64,000 nucleotides of DNA from Paraburkholderia sp. CNPSo 3274 (GTDB lineage Bacteria; Pseudomonadota; Gammaproteobacteria; Burkholderiales; Burkholderiaceae), in contig NZ_JAMBPR010000023.1 in the NCBI RefSeq assembly GCF_024206475.1, positions 1 through 64,000 of the forward strand. Direction: 5' to 3'. Of the stretch, positions 39,302 through 47,412 are shown piece by piece. Position 1 is the stretch's first letter; each line of letters begins with the position of its first letter. The notes under the pieces are model-generated. The model did no database searches, was not told the DNA's origin, and worked only from the letters and a program-made list of their open reading frames with translations. The translations under genes and the position numbers were made by a program.

Positions 39302-39667
39302 ACCCGTCGTCTCCCAGCCAGGAGGCCGCAAATACTCGATAAACGCTGCCGGTATTCGGTTTGGCAGTCGATGAATGAATGCTAGCGACATGCGAGCAGT
39401 TTTCAATAATGTTTAGTTGGCTATTTTGGGTTGAAATTGCTAGTCGGTTGGGGGGGGCACGGATGTTTTCAAACCGGCTTCAAGGCTGAGGAATTGTTTG
39501 CGAAAGATGAGAACAGTATTGGAAGGAATCGGGACAAATTAATCGATGTGTGCATATACACTCTAGCCCATCGATGTCGTCGTGACGTAAGCAAGCGCTG
39601 CGGCTTCGCCCTTGTCACGTCGGACAACCAGTAACGACGCGCTTTCCAATCTTTTTTCAGGCAAATA
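39302..39667. other. Divergent intergenic region, dadA / OYE
   Basis: 366 bases with markedly lower GC than the flanks and a run of eight G. It must carry the promoters of both flanking genes; a TATACA (around 39555) is a possible -10 for the OYE gene but lacks a -35. A 67-codon open frame from a TTG is present but not protein-like. No regulator gene or RNA structure recognised. Confidence 0.4.
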
Positions 39668-40780
39668 ATGTCCAAACTCTTTTCTGAAGTCAAAGTCGGC
39701 CCTTACACGTTCTCGCACCGGGTTGTTCTTGCACCGCTCACCCGTATGCGCGCCGAGAGCGGTGCGATTCCTGGCCCGCTCATGGCGGAGTATTACGGGC
39801 AACGCGCGTCGGCCGGCGGGTTCCTGATTGGCGAGGCCACCATCGCTGCGCCGAACGGCAACGGATATCTCGGTGCGCCTGGTCTGTACGACGATAGTCA
39901 GATTGCAGGCTGGAAGCGCGTGACCGATGCCGTCCACGCGAAAGGCGCGAAGATTTTCCTTCAGCTGTACCACGCTGGGCGCCAGTCGAATTCGGAGCTG
40001 CAGCCTGACGGCGGCCGACCCGTTGGTCCCTCGGAAGTGCCGCACGGCGGCGTCGCATACACGGACGCCGGCTGGGTTCCGAATACGCCGAATCGCGCAT
40101 TGGAGACGCATGAAATTGCGGGTATCGTCGAAAGTTTTCGCGCTGCGGCGGCACGCGGCGTCGAGGCAGGCTTCGACGGCGTGGAACTGCATGCCGCAAA
40201 CGGCTATCTGTTCGATCAGTTCCTGCAGGACGGCAGCAACAAGCGGACGGACAACTATGGCGGTTCGTTCGAAAACCGCGCCCGCCTGTTAATGGAAGCC
40301 ACCCGTGCTGTTATTTCCGTGTGGGGAAGCGACAAGGTCGCCGTGCGCCTTGGGCCGAGCGGGTCCTGGGGCGATATGTCGGATCGCGACCCCGTCGGCC
40401 TGTTCACGTATGTTGCACGAGAACTCGCGAAGCTGAATCTCGCGTATCTGCACCTCATCGAGCCCCGCATTCTCGGCAATGTCGAAAACGACAGTGCCGA
40501 TCCGAATCCGGTTGCGGCTCAGCTGATTCGCAAGCACTATGCGGGCACCATCATCTCGGCCGGCGGTTTCGACGGGGAAAAGGCCGAAGCCATCCTGCAG
40601 GCCGGCGATGCAGATCTGGTCGCATTCGGTCGCCACTTCATTGCGAATCCCGACCTTCCGGAGCGGCTCCGTCGCAAGCTGTCGCTCAACCCGTACGACC
40701 GCCCGACGTTTTTTGGCGGCACACACATCGGTTATACGGACTACCCGTTCTATAAGTTTGAGGCGCAAGCCGTAGCCTGA
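39668..40780 (+). CDS. Alkene reductase, Old Yellow Enzyme family (NemA-like)
   Basis: 370 residues. FMN-dependent reductase for activated C=C bonds and nitro compounds, using NADPH. Typical features: APLTRMRAE near residue 20 with the Thr that tunes the flavin, FLQLYHAGRQSNSE, the substrate-binding HAANGYLFDQFLQDGSNKRT with His-Ala-Ala-Asn, TDNYGGSFENRARL, and ISAGGFDGEKAEAILQAGDA for FMN phosphate. His-x2-Asn is the pair that hydrogen-bonds substrate. Cytoplasmic, full length. A TetR or LysR regulator is usual next to such genes but none is seen here. Confidence 0.93.
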   Translation: MSKLFSEVKVGPYTFSHRVVLAPLTRMRAESGAIPGPLMAEYYGQRASAGGFLIGEATIAAPNGNGYLGAPGLYDDSQIAGWKRVTDAVHAKGAKIFLQLYHAGRQSNSELQPDGGRPVGPSEVPHGGVAYTDAGWVPNTPNRALETHEIAGIVESFRAAAARGVEAGFDGVELHAANGYLFDQFLQDGSNKRTDNYGGSFENRARLLMEATRAVISVWGSDKVAVRLGPSGSWGDMSDRDPVGLFTYVARELAKLNLAYLHLIEPRILGNVENDSADPNPVAAQLIRKHYAGTIISAGGFDGEKAEAILQAGDADLVAFGRHFIANPDLPERLRRKLSLNPYDRPTFFGGTHIGYTDYPFYKFEAQAVA

Positions 40781-41335
40781 ACAGGGGACGCTCCCAATTG
40801 CGCGAACTCGGCGCCATATTGGGCTCGTTTCGGGCAATTGGTTCATCCCGTCTACGTCTACACTGGCTTTCATGGAGCGAGACGTTGGCTCCATCCCAGG
40901 ATTCCCCTCCTGCGGTCGAGTTGGACCATACCGTGTACCAGTTGCAGAACAGCAGTCCAGCAGCAGTAGTCGTAGGTGGCAGAGTTGATCGGTCAATGTC
41001 GAAGCAGCACGCTGTTGAATCAATGAGGAGTGCAGGGCAACTCGTAGTTGAAGTGCAGGGCAGCATGCAGTTGAAGAGCAGGGCATCACGCAGTTGAACC
41101 ACGCAGTTGAAGTGCGGAGCAACACGCAGTTGAAGTACCGCGTCATCCAGGCATTATGCGATTGCAAGTCCAGGCCGCTTACATCTGAACGGGTGTAGGC
41201 GGCCGCCGTTCGTCTGCCGGGGTGTCGTGCACCGGGTGCGTGTTCCCGGCCGAGCATTGATTCGCTCCGCCATTAGCGCTACCTTTACGTTTGTCCTGTT
41301 CGTCGAGTGCTGGTCAACGAGGGGAGAATCGTTTC
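40781..41335. other. Gene-free stretch with tandem repeats
   Basis: 555 bases with no credible gene. The main content is a degenerate 23-bp tandem repeat at about 41023-41148. The first 200 bases show no recognisable element. The end carries GGGGAGA, the ribosome site of the RNase-like gene. Open reverse-strand frames here are artefacts of the repeat. Confidence 0.6.
41023..41148. repeat. Degenerate 23-bp tandem repeat
   Basis: AGTTGAA recurs at 41046, 41069, 41092, 41105 and 41128: spacing 23, 23, 13, 23. The full unit is about AGTTGAAGTGCAGGGCA plus ACACGC; the third unit lacks 10 bases, and a decayed unit precedes the first. Period 23 is not a multiple of three, so it is not a coding repeat. 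It is not dyad-symmetric. Confidence 0.75.
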
Positions 41336-41806
41336 GTGAAGAGAGCGTGGGTTTTCCCTTGCGTCGTCGCCTTTAGCGCGATCCTTGGCGGTTGCGGCAA
41401 GGAGAGTTCGCGAAACGTCACCGAGGCGTCGGGCGCATCCGCGAGCCAGGCGCCGGGTCAGCCAGCGCAGGGCGCAAGCGGCACACCGGCCGCATCAGGC
41501 GCGCAGGTTGCGGGCGCGCTGGGTACCGTCACCATGAAGCAGTTGCCGGGAGAAGCGGCCGAGACTCTGCGGTTGATCAAAGCGGGCGGCCCCTTTCCTT
41601 TTGCGGACGACGGCGTCTTGTTCCGTAATACCGCGCAATTACTGCCGAAGCATCCGCGCGGCTACTACCACACATACACGGTTCGCACCCCGGGCATGAC
41701 GGATCGTGGGCAGCGCCGGGTCGTATGTGGTGGACCGCGCAAGCAGACCGGCGACTGCTACTACACCGACGACTACTACGTCAGTTTCAAGCGCATTGCC
41801 GAGTAA
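41336..41806 (+). CDS. RNase Sa/T1-family lipoprotein, catalytic residues lost
   Basis: 156 residues. The N-terminus is a lipoprotein signal with lipobox ILGGC (Cys 20), then an Ala/Gly/Gln-rich spacer, then from about residue 62 a guanyl-specific ribonuclease domain that aligns along its length with RNase Sa: LPGEAAETLRLI, GPFPFADDGVLFRN, RGYYHTYTVRTPG, DRGQRRVVCGG, YYTDDYYVSF. In RNase Sa the catalytic Glu is in HEY and the His in GDHY; here these are Thr and Tyr. The two active-site Arg are kept. No barstar gene is nearby. GTG start after GGGGAGA. It is probably an RNA- or protein-binding or vestigial protein. Confidence 0.8.
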   Translation: MKRAWVFPCVVAFSAILGGCGKESSRNVTEASGASASQAPGQPAQGASGTPAASGAQVAGALGTVTMKQLPGEAAETLRLIKAGGPFPFADDGVLFRNTAQLLPKHPRGYYHTYTVRTPGMTDRGQRRVVCGGPRKQTGDCYYTDDYYVSFKRIAE

Positions 41807-41845
41807 AGGCCAGATCGTCGTCGAGCCTGAGCGCACGCTCAGGCG

Positions 41846-42799
41846 CTAAATCAATAGCTCCAGGGTTTTGAACAAGGCGAGGTCTTCTTTCTTCGCCGAG
41901 CGCGCGTGCCGGCGGATCACCTGCAGCAAACATTCGATGAAAGCAACGGCCGCGCGGCTCAGCGTGCTGTTGCGGCGCGTGACGATGCTCAGTTGTCGGG
42001 GTTCGAACGCCTCGCGCAACGGGAGTGAGCGCAGGCGGCCTCCGAACGGCGGCACGTGACTCAGGATCGTTGGGCTCCACGTGCACATGTCGGCTTGCTC
42101 CACCATGGTTTGCAGCGTTGCTACCGACTGCGCGCGCACAATGCGGCGTTCGTCGATCTGCGCGCCGTGGCGCGTGAACAGATAGTCGACCAGATCGCTC
42201 TTGCCGTCCGGCGCGAAGTTCAACACCCAGTCTTCGTCGAGCAGTTCGTGGATCGAGCGCGCCCGCACTTTCCGGTGTCCTTCTCGCACCATCACCGACG
42301 ATTCGTAAGTGAGCACAGCCTCACAGGCGAACTCCTGCGCACTTGCGCCGGGCTGCAACTGGCCGACGGCGAAATCCATACTGCCGTCGCGCAGCAACGG
42401 CTGGGCAACGGCCATCAGTCCTTCGACCAGTTCCAGACGGATATCGGGCATACGCTCGCGAAATAGCCGTACGGCCTCGGCCAGAAAGGTCAGTGTAATC
42501 CACGGTGTGACGCCCACCATGAGACTGCCTTCCACGCGGCCCCTCAGTCGCTCCAGGTCGCTGTGCGCGTGTTCGAGTTGATTGAGCACGATGCGCGCGT
42601 GTGTGAGCAGCACCTTGCCGTGCTCGGTGAAGGTGATGCCTTCGGGCGCGCGGATCAAGAGCGGCAGGCGCTCGTTTGCCTCCAGTTCGCGCAGCGCGCG
42701 CGTGACAGCCGCCTGCGAGAGCCCGAGCGAACGGGCGGCGCCGCGAATGCTGCCGGCGTCCGCGCTGGCAACAAGCGCTTCGAGTTGGTGCAGTTTCAT
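41846..42799 (-). CDS. LysR family regulator
   Basis: 317 residues. The helix-turn-helix is MKLHQLEALVASADAGSIRG followed by AARSLGLSQAAVTRALRELE; the rest is the effector domain (SLMVGVTPWITLTFL onwards). It is divergent from an M20 peptidase gene with a perfect inverted repeat in between, the usual layout in which LysR controls itself and the divergent operon. Ligand likely an N-acyl amino acid or peptide product of that operon, an inference. A reverse frame remains open far upstream but is only read-through of non-coding strand. Confidence 0.9.
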   Translation of the reverse strand: MKLHQLEALVASADAGSIRGAARSLGLSQAAVTRALRELEANERLPLLIRAPEGITFTEHGKVLLTHARIVLNQLEHAHSDLERLRGRVEGSLMVGVTPWITLTFLAEAVRLFRERMPDIRLELVEGLMAVAQPLLRDGSMDFAVGQLQPGASAQEFACEAVLTYESSVMVREGHRKVRARSIHELLDEDWVLNFAPDGKSDLVDYLFTRHGAQIDERRIVRAQSVATLQTMVEQADMCTWSPTILSHVPPFGGRLRSLPLREAFEPRQLSIVTRRNSTLSRAAVAFIECLLQVIRRHARSAKKEDLALFKTLELLI

Positions 42800-42829
42800 G
42801 CCGGGGTCGGGCGGCGAGAGGCGATGGGG

Positions 42830-42848
42830 TGACAACGTTAGGTTGTCA
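42830..42848. promoter_or_regulatory. LysR operator candidate TGACAAC-N5-GTTGTCA
   Basis: A perfect 7-bp inverted repeat with spacer GTTAG, 31 bases from the LysR start and 84 bases from the divergent M20 start. Size and position suit a LysR recognition site that also represses the regulator's own gene. Confidence 0.55.
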
Positions 42849-42931
42849 TCATAACAAAACGTTGGCTGTTCCCCGGAATTTGCGCTGCATACGATTCGCT
42901 CCACGATGCACGAATGGACTGAGGAGGCAAA

Positions 42932-44101
42932 TTGAGCAGACAGTGGGTTTTGCCCGAGGTGGCGGCAATCGAAGCCGACATGATCGCGTTGCGCCACCAG
43001 TTGCATGCGCAGCCCGAACTGGGCTTCGAAGAACATGTGACGAGCGCGCTTGTCGCCGAAAAGCTCGAAGCGTGGGGCTATAGCGTGACGCGCGGCGTGG
43101 GCGGCACGGGCGTGGTCGCCACGCTGCAGCGCGGCAGCGGGTTGAGTCTCGGGCTGCGCGCCGACATGGACGCGCTCCCCATACGCGAGGCGACGGGCCT
43201 TCCCTACGCCAGCAGCAACGAAGGCGTGATGCATGCCTGCGGCCATGACGGCCACACGGCGATGCTGCTGGCAGCCGCCCGATGCCTCGCCCAAACCGCA
43301 CACTGGCGCGGCACGCTGCACCTGATTTTTCAACCGGCCGAAGAAGGCTTGGGCGGCGCGCGCAAGATGATCGAGGACGGCCTCTTCGAGCGCTTTCCCT
43401 GCGACGCCGTGTTCGCGATGCATAACGTGCCCGGTTTTCCGGCGGGGCGAATCGGCTTTCACAGCGGCGCCTTCATGGCCTCCGCGGACGAGGTGACGAT
43501 CCGCGTGATCGGCCGCGGCGGGCATGCGGCCGCGCCGCAGCAGACGATCGACCCCGTCGTGGTCGGCGCCTCGATCGTCATGGCGCTGCAAAGCGTGGTG
43601 GCGCGCAACGTGGCGCCGCATGATCAGGCCGTCGTCAGCGTCGGCGCGCTGCATGCGGGGAGCGCCTCGAACGTCATTGCGCCGCACGCCGATCTGCACC
43701 TGAGCGTGCGCGCGCTTTCGGCGCAGGTGCGCGAGCTGCTGGAGCGTCGCATCCGCGAGGTGGCGCAGGGGCAGGCCGCGAGTTACGGCGCACGCGTGGA
43801 GATCGACTATCGCCATGACTACCCGGTGCTCGTCAATCACAGCGACGAGACCGAGGTGGCGCGCCGCGTCGCGCTCGAATGGGGCGGCCCGGAGATGCTG
43901 ATCGACGGCCTGCGCCCGCTCATGGCGAGCGAGGACTTCGCGTACATGCTGGAGCGCCGCCCCGGCAGCTACCTCTCGATCGGCAATGGTGACGGCGAGC
44001 AGCACTGCTCGCTGCACAACCCCGGCTACGACTTCAACGACGCGAGCCTCGCCATTGGCGCAAGCTACTGGGTCAAGCTCGCAGAGCACATTCTGAAATA
44101 G
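42932..44101 (+). CDS. M20 family amidohydrolase (aminoacylase/hippurate hydrolase-like)
   Basis: 389 residues. Two-zinc hydrolase that cleaves N-acyl amino acids or similar amides. Metal and catalytic segments: GLRADMDALPI, MHACGHDGHTAM (Cys-Gly-His), the catalytic FQPAEEGLGGA, AMHNVPGFP, and the C-terminal ligand in SLHNPGYDFND. The dimerisation domain inserts at about residues 185-300. TTG start with GAGGAGG 4 bases upstream. First gene of a short run with a periplasmic binding protein and porin, so it probably processes an imported N-acylated or amidated amino acid. Confidence 0.92.
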   Translation: MSRQWVLPEVAAIEADMIALRHQLHAQPELGFEEHVTSALVAEKLEAWGYSVTRGVGGTGVVATLQRGSGLSLGLRADMDALPIREATGLPYASSNEGVMHACGHDGHTAMLLAAARCLAQTAHWRGTLHLIFQPAEEGLGGARKMIEDGLFERFPCDAVFAMHNVPGFPAGRIGFHSGAFMASADEVTIRVIGRGGHAAAPQQTIDPVVVGASIVMALQSVVARNVAPHDQAVVSVGALHAGSASNVIAPHADLHLSVRALSAQVRELLERRIREVAQGQAASYGARVEIDYRHDYPVLVNHSDETEVARRVALEWGGPEMLIDGLRPLMASEDFAYMLERRPGSYLSIGNGDGEQHCSLHNPGYDFNDASLAIGASYWVKLAEHILK

Positions 44102-44169
44102 CACCACAGAAGTCACAGAAAGCACCGAAGCAACTTGAACAACCGAAACGACACGAAGGAGACGAGCAA

Positions 44170-44964
44170 ATGAAGAAATGGACGATGGCGCTTTCGCTGG
44201 CGCTCGCTGCGGCGGCAACGGCGGGACAGGCGCATGCGGTGGACCTGAAGGGCCGGCAGATCCGGCTCGCGGTCGATCCCACCTACCCGCCGCTCGAATA
44301 CAAAACGCCGGACGGCAAGCTCACGGGCTTCGGCGTGGACATTGCCAATGCATTGTGCGCGCAACTGAACGCGCATTGCGTATGGGTGGAAACGAGCTTC
44401 GACGGCATGATTCCAGGCCTGATCGCGCGCAAGTTCGACGTCATCTCTTCGTCGATGACGATCACGCCCAAGCGCGCGGAGCAGATCGCCTTCACGAACA
44501 AGATTTCGAATGCGCCCGCGCGGCTCGTTGTACGCCGCGGCTCGCCGCTCTTGCCCGATGCGGCCTCGCTCAAGGGCAAGCGCGTGGGCGTGGAGCAGGG
44601 CACGAGTCAGGAAGATTACGCGCGCGCGAAGTGGCAGCCCGCGGGTGTGGAGATTGTCCCCTATCAAAACCAGGACCAGGTCTATGCCGATCTGACGTCG
44701 GGCCGCCTGGACGCCGCGTTTCAGGCGTCGATCGCCGCAAGCGACGGCTTTCTGAAGCGCCCTGAAGGCAAGGACTTCACGTTCGCGGGCCAGGCCATCG
44801 ACGATCCGAAATTCTTTGGTCAGGGCGATGGCCTCGGCCTGCGCAAGCAGGAAACCGAACTGCGCGAAGCCTTCAACGGCGCGCTCGCCGATATTCTTGC
44901 AAACGGCACCTACGCGCGTATCAACAAGAAATACTTCGACTTCGATATCTACGGCTCGAAATAA
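44170..44964 (+). CDS. ABC transporter substrate-binding protein, family 3 (amino acid type)
   Basis: 264 residues with a Sec signal (KKWTMALSLALAAAATAGQA, cut after AHA). The mature protein is of the His/Lys/Arg/Orn-binding type: IRLAVDPTYPPLEYKTPDGK, FGVDIANALCAQL, DGMIPGLIARKFDVISSSMT and KRVGVEQGTSQEDYAR, whose Thr-Ser binds the ligand carboxylate. It is periplasmic. No permease or ATPase gene follows; the next gene is a porin. AAGGAGA ribosome site. Ligand is probably a cationic or N-modified amino acid. Confidence 0.9.
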   Translation: MKKWTMALSLALAAAATAGQAHAVDLKGRQIRLAVDPTYPPLEYKTPDGKLTGFGVDIANALCAQLNAHCVWVETSFDGMIPGLIARKFDVISSSMTITPKRAEQIAFTNKISNAPARLVVRRGSPLLPDAASLKGKRVGVEQGTSQEDYARAKWQPAGVEIVPYQNQDQVYADLTSGRLDAAFQASIAASDGFLKRPEGKDFTFAGQAIDDPKFFGQGDGLGLRKQETELREAFNGALADILANGTYARINKKYFDFDIYGSK

Positions 44965-45084
44965 CGCCCGACGGGCCGCGCAATTGACTAAGGCGGGCGC
45001 AAGGCATGCGGTCCGCCTGAGAAAGGATAAGAGGGCTGTGTCTTTGTCAAATAGTTAGCATGCCTGATAAAAAACGGAAAACGT

Positions 45085-46275
45085 ATGAAGAAGAGGAAGA
45101 TCTTTTGCGTCATGGCGCTGTGCGGTGCGACGGCGCCTGCCTTCGCGCAAAGCAGCGTGACCCTGTACGGTTTGATCGACGAGGGCGTTGACTATACGAA
45201 CAACGTGGGCGGTCACGCCGTCTACGAAATGACGAGCGGCTATGCGCAAGGCAGCCGCTGGGGACTGAAGGGCACCGAAGACCTGGGCGGCGGCAACAGT
45301 GCGGTCTTTCAGATCGAAAGTGGCTTCAACGCGAGCAACGGGGCGCTGGCAGAAGGAGGCCGCGCCTTCGGACGCCAGGCGTATGTGGGTCTCGCCAATG
45401 AACGCTACGGCACGCTCACGCTCGGGCGTCAGTACGACTCCGTGGTGGACTATCTCGCGCAGACGACGGCGAACGGCAACTGGGGCGGCTACCTGTTTTC
45501 GCACCCCTACGACAACGACAATACCGACAACACCTTTCGCCTGAACAACACGATCAAATACGCGAGTCCGACGTTCGGCGGCTTCTCGTTCGGCGGCACA
45601 TACAGTTTCAGCAACGACACGAACTTCGCGAACAACCGCGCGGTGAGCGTGGGGGCGCAATACACGGTGGGCGGCTGGCTCATCGCCGCGGCCTACCTGA
45701 ACGCCAGCAACCCCGCGCTGACCTCGGGCGGCGCGATTGCGGGCGCGAGCAGCATGAACGGCGCGGACGGTAATTTCGCTTCGTCGCGTCTGCAGATTTT
45801 CGGTGCAGGCGTGAGCTACACGGCTGGGTCGGCAACAGTCGGCTTCGCGTACACGAATACGTACATCGGCCAGCCTGTGGCGAACGTTGGGTATCTCACC
45901 GGCGACGAGACGATCCAGCCGGTGACGGGGCCGCTCGCCGGTGGCCGGGTGACGTCGCTCAGGTATCAGAACTTCGAGGTGAACGGCAAGTATCAGTTTA
46001 CGCCGGCCTTCTACGTCGGCGCGGACTACGTCTACACGCTCGAACACTACGACGCGACGACAGGCAGCGTGAAGCCTTCGATCCACTCCGTGGGCGTGAT
46101 GGTCGACTACAACCTCTCGAAACGCACTGACGTGTATCTGCAGAGCGCATTCCAGCTCGTAGCGGGCGACAAGACCGGCTCGTCGCTCGACCAGGCTTAT
46201 GTGCCCGGCGCGCAGGATCTCTCGTCGACTTCCCGCCAGGTCGTGGTGCGTGCCGCAATTCGTCATAGCTTCTGA
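45085..46275 (+). CDS. Gram-negative porin, Burkholderia type
   Basis: 396 residues. Signal peptide ends at PAFAQSS. The mature start SSVTLYGLIDEGVDYTNNVG and the end VVVRAAIRHSF, with a terminal Phe needed for outer-membrane insertion, are standard for the 16-strand trimeric porins of this group. The PEFxG-like loop corresponds to the RAFGRQAYVGLANERYGTLT region. It lets small solutes through the outer membrane. It follows the M20 and binding-protein genes by 120 bases and may share their regulation. A 9-bp GC stem-loop lies after the stop. Confidence 0.93.
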   Translation: MKKRKIFCVMALCGATAPAFAQSSVTLYGLIDEGVDYTNNVGGHAVYEMTSGYAQGSRWGLKGTEDLGGGNSAVFQIESGFNASNGALAEGGRAFGRQAYVGLANERYGTLTLGRQYDSVVDYLAQTTANGNWGGYLFSHPYDNDNTDNTFRLNNTIKYASPTFGGFSFGGTYSFSNDTNFANNRAVSVGAQYTVGGWLIAAAYLNASNPALTSGGAIAGASSMNGADGNFASSRLQIFGAGVSYTAGSATVGFAYTNTYIGQPVANVGYLTGDETIQPVTGPLAGGRVTSLRYQNFEVNGKYQFTPAFYVGADYVYTLEHYDATTGSVKPSIHSVGVMVDYNLSKRTDVYLQSAFQLVAGDKTGSSLDQAYVPGAQDLSSTSRQVVVRAAIRHSF

Positions 46276-46701
46276 CTTCGTAGCCTGCACGCGGCGCTCT
46301 GCACGATCGGAGCGCCGCCCGGCACATTTGCGACAGGCGGGGTCACGTCGCCGAAACTCACGGACAGCGCGTCCCTATACAAAAGGGAGATTCGATGGCA
46401 CTTTTTGCAGCCTGATGGCTGGAGGCAGGCGGGGCATTAGCGTTTTCCCGCACGCCCCGCCATGCGTCACCGCCGGCCCACCATTCGATTTTTTTTGCAA
46501 GATCCTGGCTGCGCCAGCGCCCGAGTCGTCCAAACCGTCATTGTGCGGGCGCTTCGGAGATTAATCGGATAACTAATCATTTCGATGCATCGGCGCATAC
46601 CGCATTGCGGAAACGAAACCGAATCGCCCCCGTTTTTTTCGCCAGCATTTCTGCTCCATTCCGCTTAAAATTGCATGATCCTGCTGTACTGGAGCACTAC
46701 C
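46276..46701. other. Gene-free stretch after the porin gene
   Basis: 426 bases. At 46291-46318 a perfect stem GCGGCGCTC/GAGCGCCGC with a 10-base loop, without T tract, probably ends the porin message. The remainder has short AT-rich parts before the next small gene; GGAG at its end is that gene's ribosome site. No other element recognised. Confidence 0.5.
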
Positions 46702-46926
46702 ATGGAACGAAAGAAAGCTGAACACATCCTGCTCGAAGCCGACGAAATCGCCGGCCTGGTTCTCAACGGCTTCGACATGACGATGGAAACCGACGCCGGG
46801 CGCGCGCTCTACGATCGCACGTTTACCGCCTACATCCATAATGAAATCGGCGACTTGCCCGTTGGGGAGCTGTACGACGCCTTGAACGGTTCGCCCGAAG
46901 CCTTTACTGCGACCGCGCCGCAGTAA
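46702..46926 (+). CDS. Small hypothetical protein
   Basis: 74 residues, MERKKAEHILLEADEIAGLV at the start and LPVGELYDALNGSPEAFTA near the end. Acidic, mostly helical, no signal or membrane segment. GGAG 8 bases before the ATG supports the start. I do not recognise the family. The gene is monocistronic and convergent with copC, with a stem-loop between them. Confidence 0.6.
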   Translation: MERKKAEHILLEADEIAGLVLNGFDMTMETDAGRALYDRTFTAYIHNEIGDLPVGELYDALNGSPEAFTATAPQ

Positions 46927-46960
46927 GTCGGCGCCCCGCCAAAAATCACGAACGAGCCAC

Positions 46961-46996
46961 GCTGCGCGATCGTACGAGAGCGTACGAACTCGCAGC
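46961..46996. terminator. Symmetric stem-loop between convergent genes
   Basis: Outer stem GCTGCG/CGCAGC, inner stem CGTACG/CGTACG, 4-base internal loops and loop AGAG. It lies between the small hypothetical gene and copC and could serve both transcripts; no T tract. Confidence 0.5.
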
Positions 46997-47021
46997 ATGG
47001 CCGCATTTCATCGTTGCACGT

Positions 47022-47384
47022 TCACTTCACGTCGAACGAGTAATGTCCGGTCGTGCGGTGCCCGTCGGCGGCAACCGCGACCCACACCACCGAATACTTT
47101 CCAGGCGTCAACGCGTTCAGCGCAACCGACATGCGCTTGCTGTTGCCCGCATCGACCTTGGCCTTCTCGCGAATGACCGATTTGCCCTGCGCGTCCGTCA
47201 CGTTGATGGAACTGAACGCGGGCTCGAGCGCATCGTCGAAGTCGATCACGACCGCGTTGAGCGTGGCCGGCGCGGTCGATCCAGCGGGCGGTTCCTGATG
47301 CTGCGGATAAGCGTGCGCCCACGCGAGGTGTGCGGCGAGCAGCGCGATCGAGGCGACAGCCGCGCGCAAGGTAGCGAGTTTCAT
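47022..47384 (-). CDS. copC: Copper resistance protein CopC-like
   Basis: 120 residues. Signal peptide MKLATLRAAVASIALLAAHL, cut after AWA, leaves a mature N-terminal His (HAYPQHQEPPAG), the first copper ligand in CopC. The beta-sandwich ends with WVAVAADGHRTTGHYSFDV, whose DGH holds the second His ligand. It is a periplasmic Cu(II) carrier. CopD, its usual membrane partner, is absent. It is transcribed after a beta-barrel gene and a DUF2946 gene on the same strand, an apparent metal-handling trio. Confidence 0.88.
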   Translation of the reverse strand: MKLATLRAAVASIALLAAHLAWAHAYPQHQEPPAGSTAPATLNAVVIDFDDALEPAFSSINVTDAQGKSVIREKAKVDAGNSKRMSVALNALTPGKYSVVWVAVAADGHRTTGHYSFDVK

Positions 47385-47412
47385 GGCGATAGTCCTGTGT
47401 GAATATGCGGGG

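Noticed and set aside
39431..39634. 67-codon frame between dadA and the OYE gene
   Set aside because: TTG start, no ribosome site, Cys/Arg-rich composition and AT-rich promoter-like DNA; not credible as a gene.
41023..41148. Possible CRISPR array
   Set aside because: Repeats are directly adjacent with no spacers, are degenerate, and there are no cas genes.
35820..41806. tRNA-linked integrative element
   Set aside because: No integrase and no repeated tRNA 3' end can be found; reported only as an irregular patch.
41846..44218. 790-codon minus-strand frame joining LysR with sequence opposite the M20 gene
   Set aside because: The LysR protein starts at its normal HTH; the upstream part is antisense to a clear M20 hydrolase.
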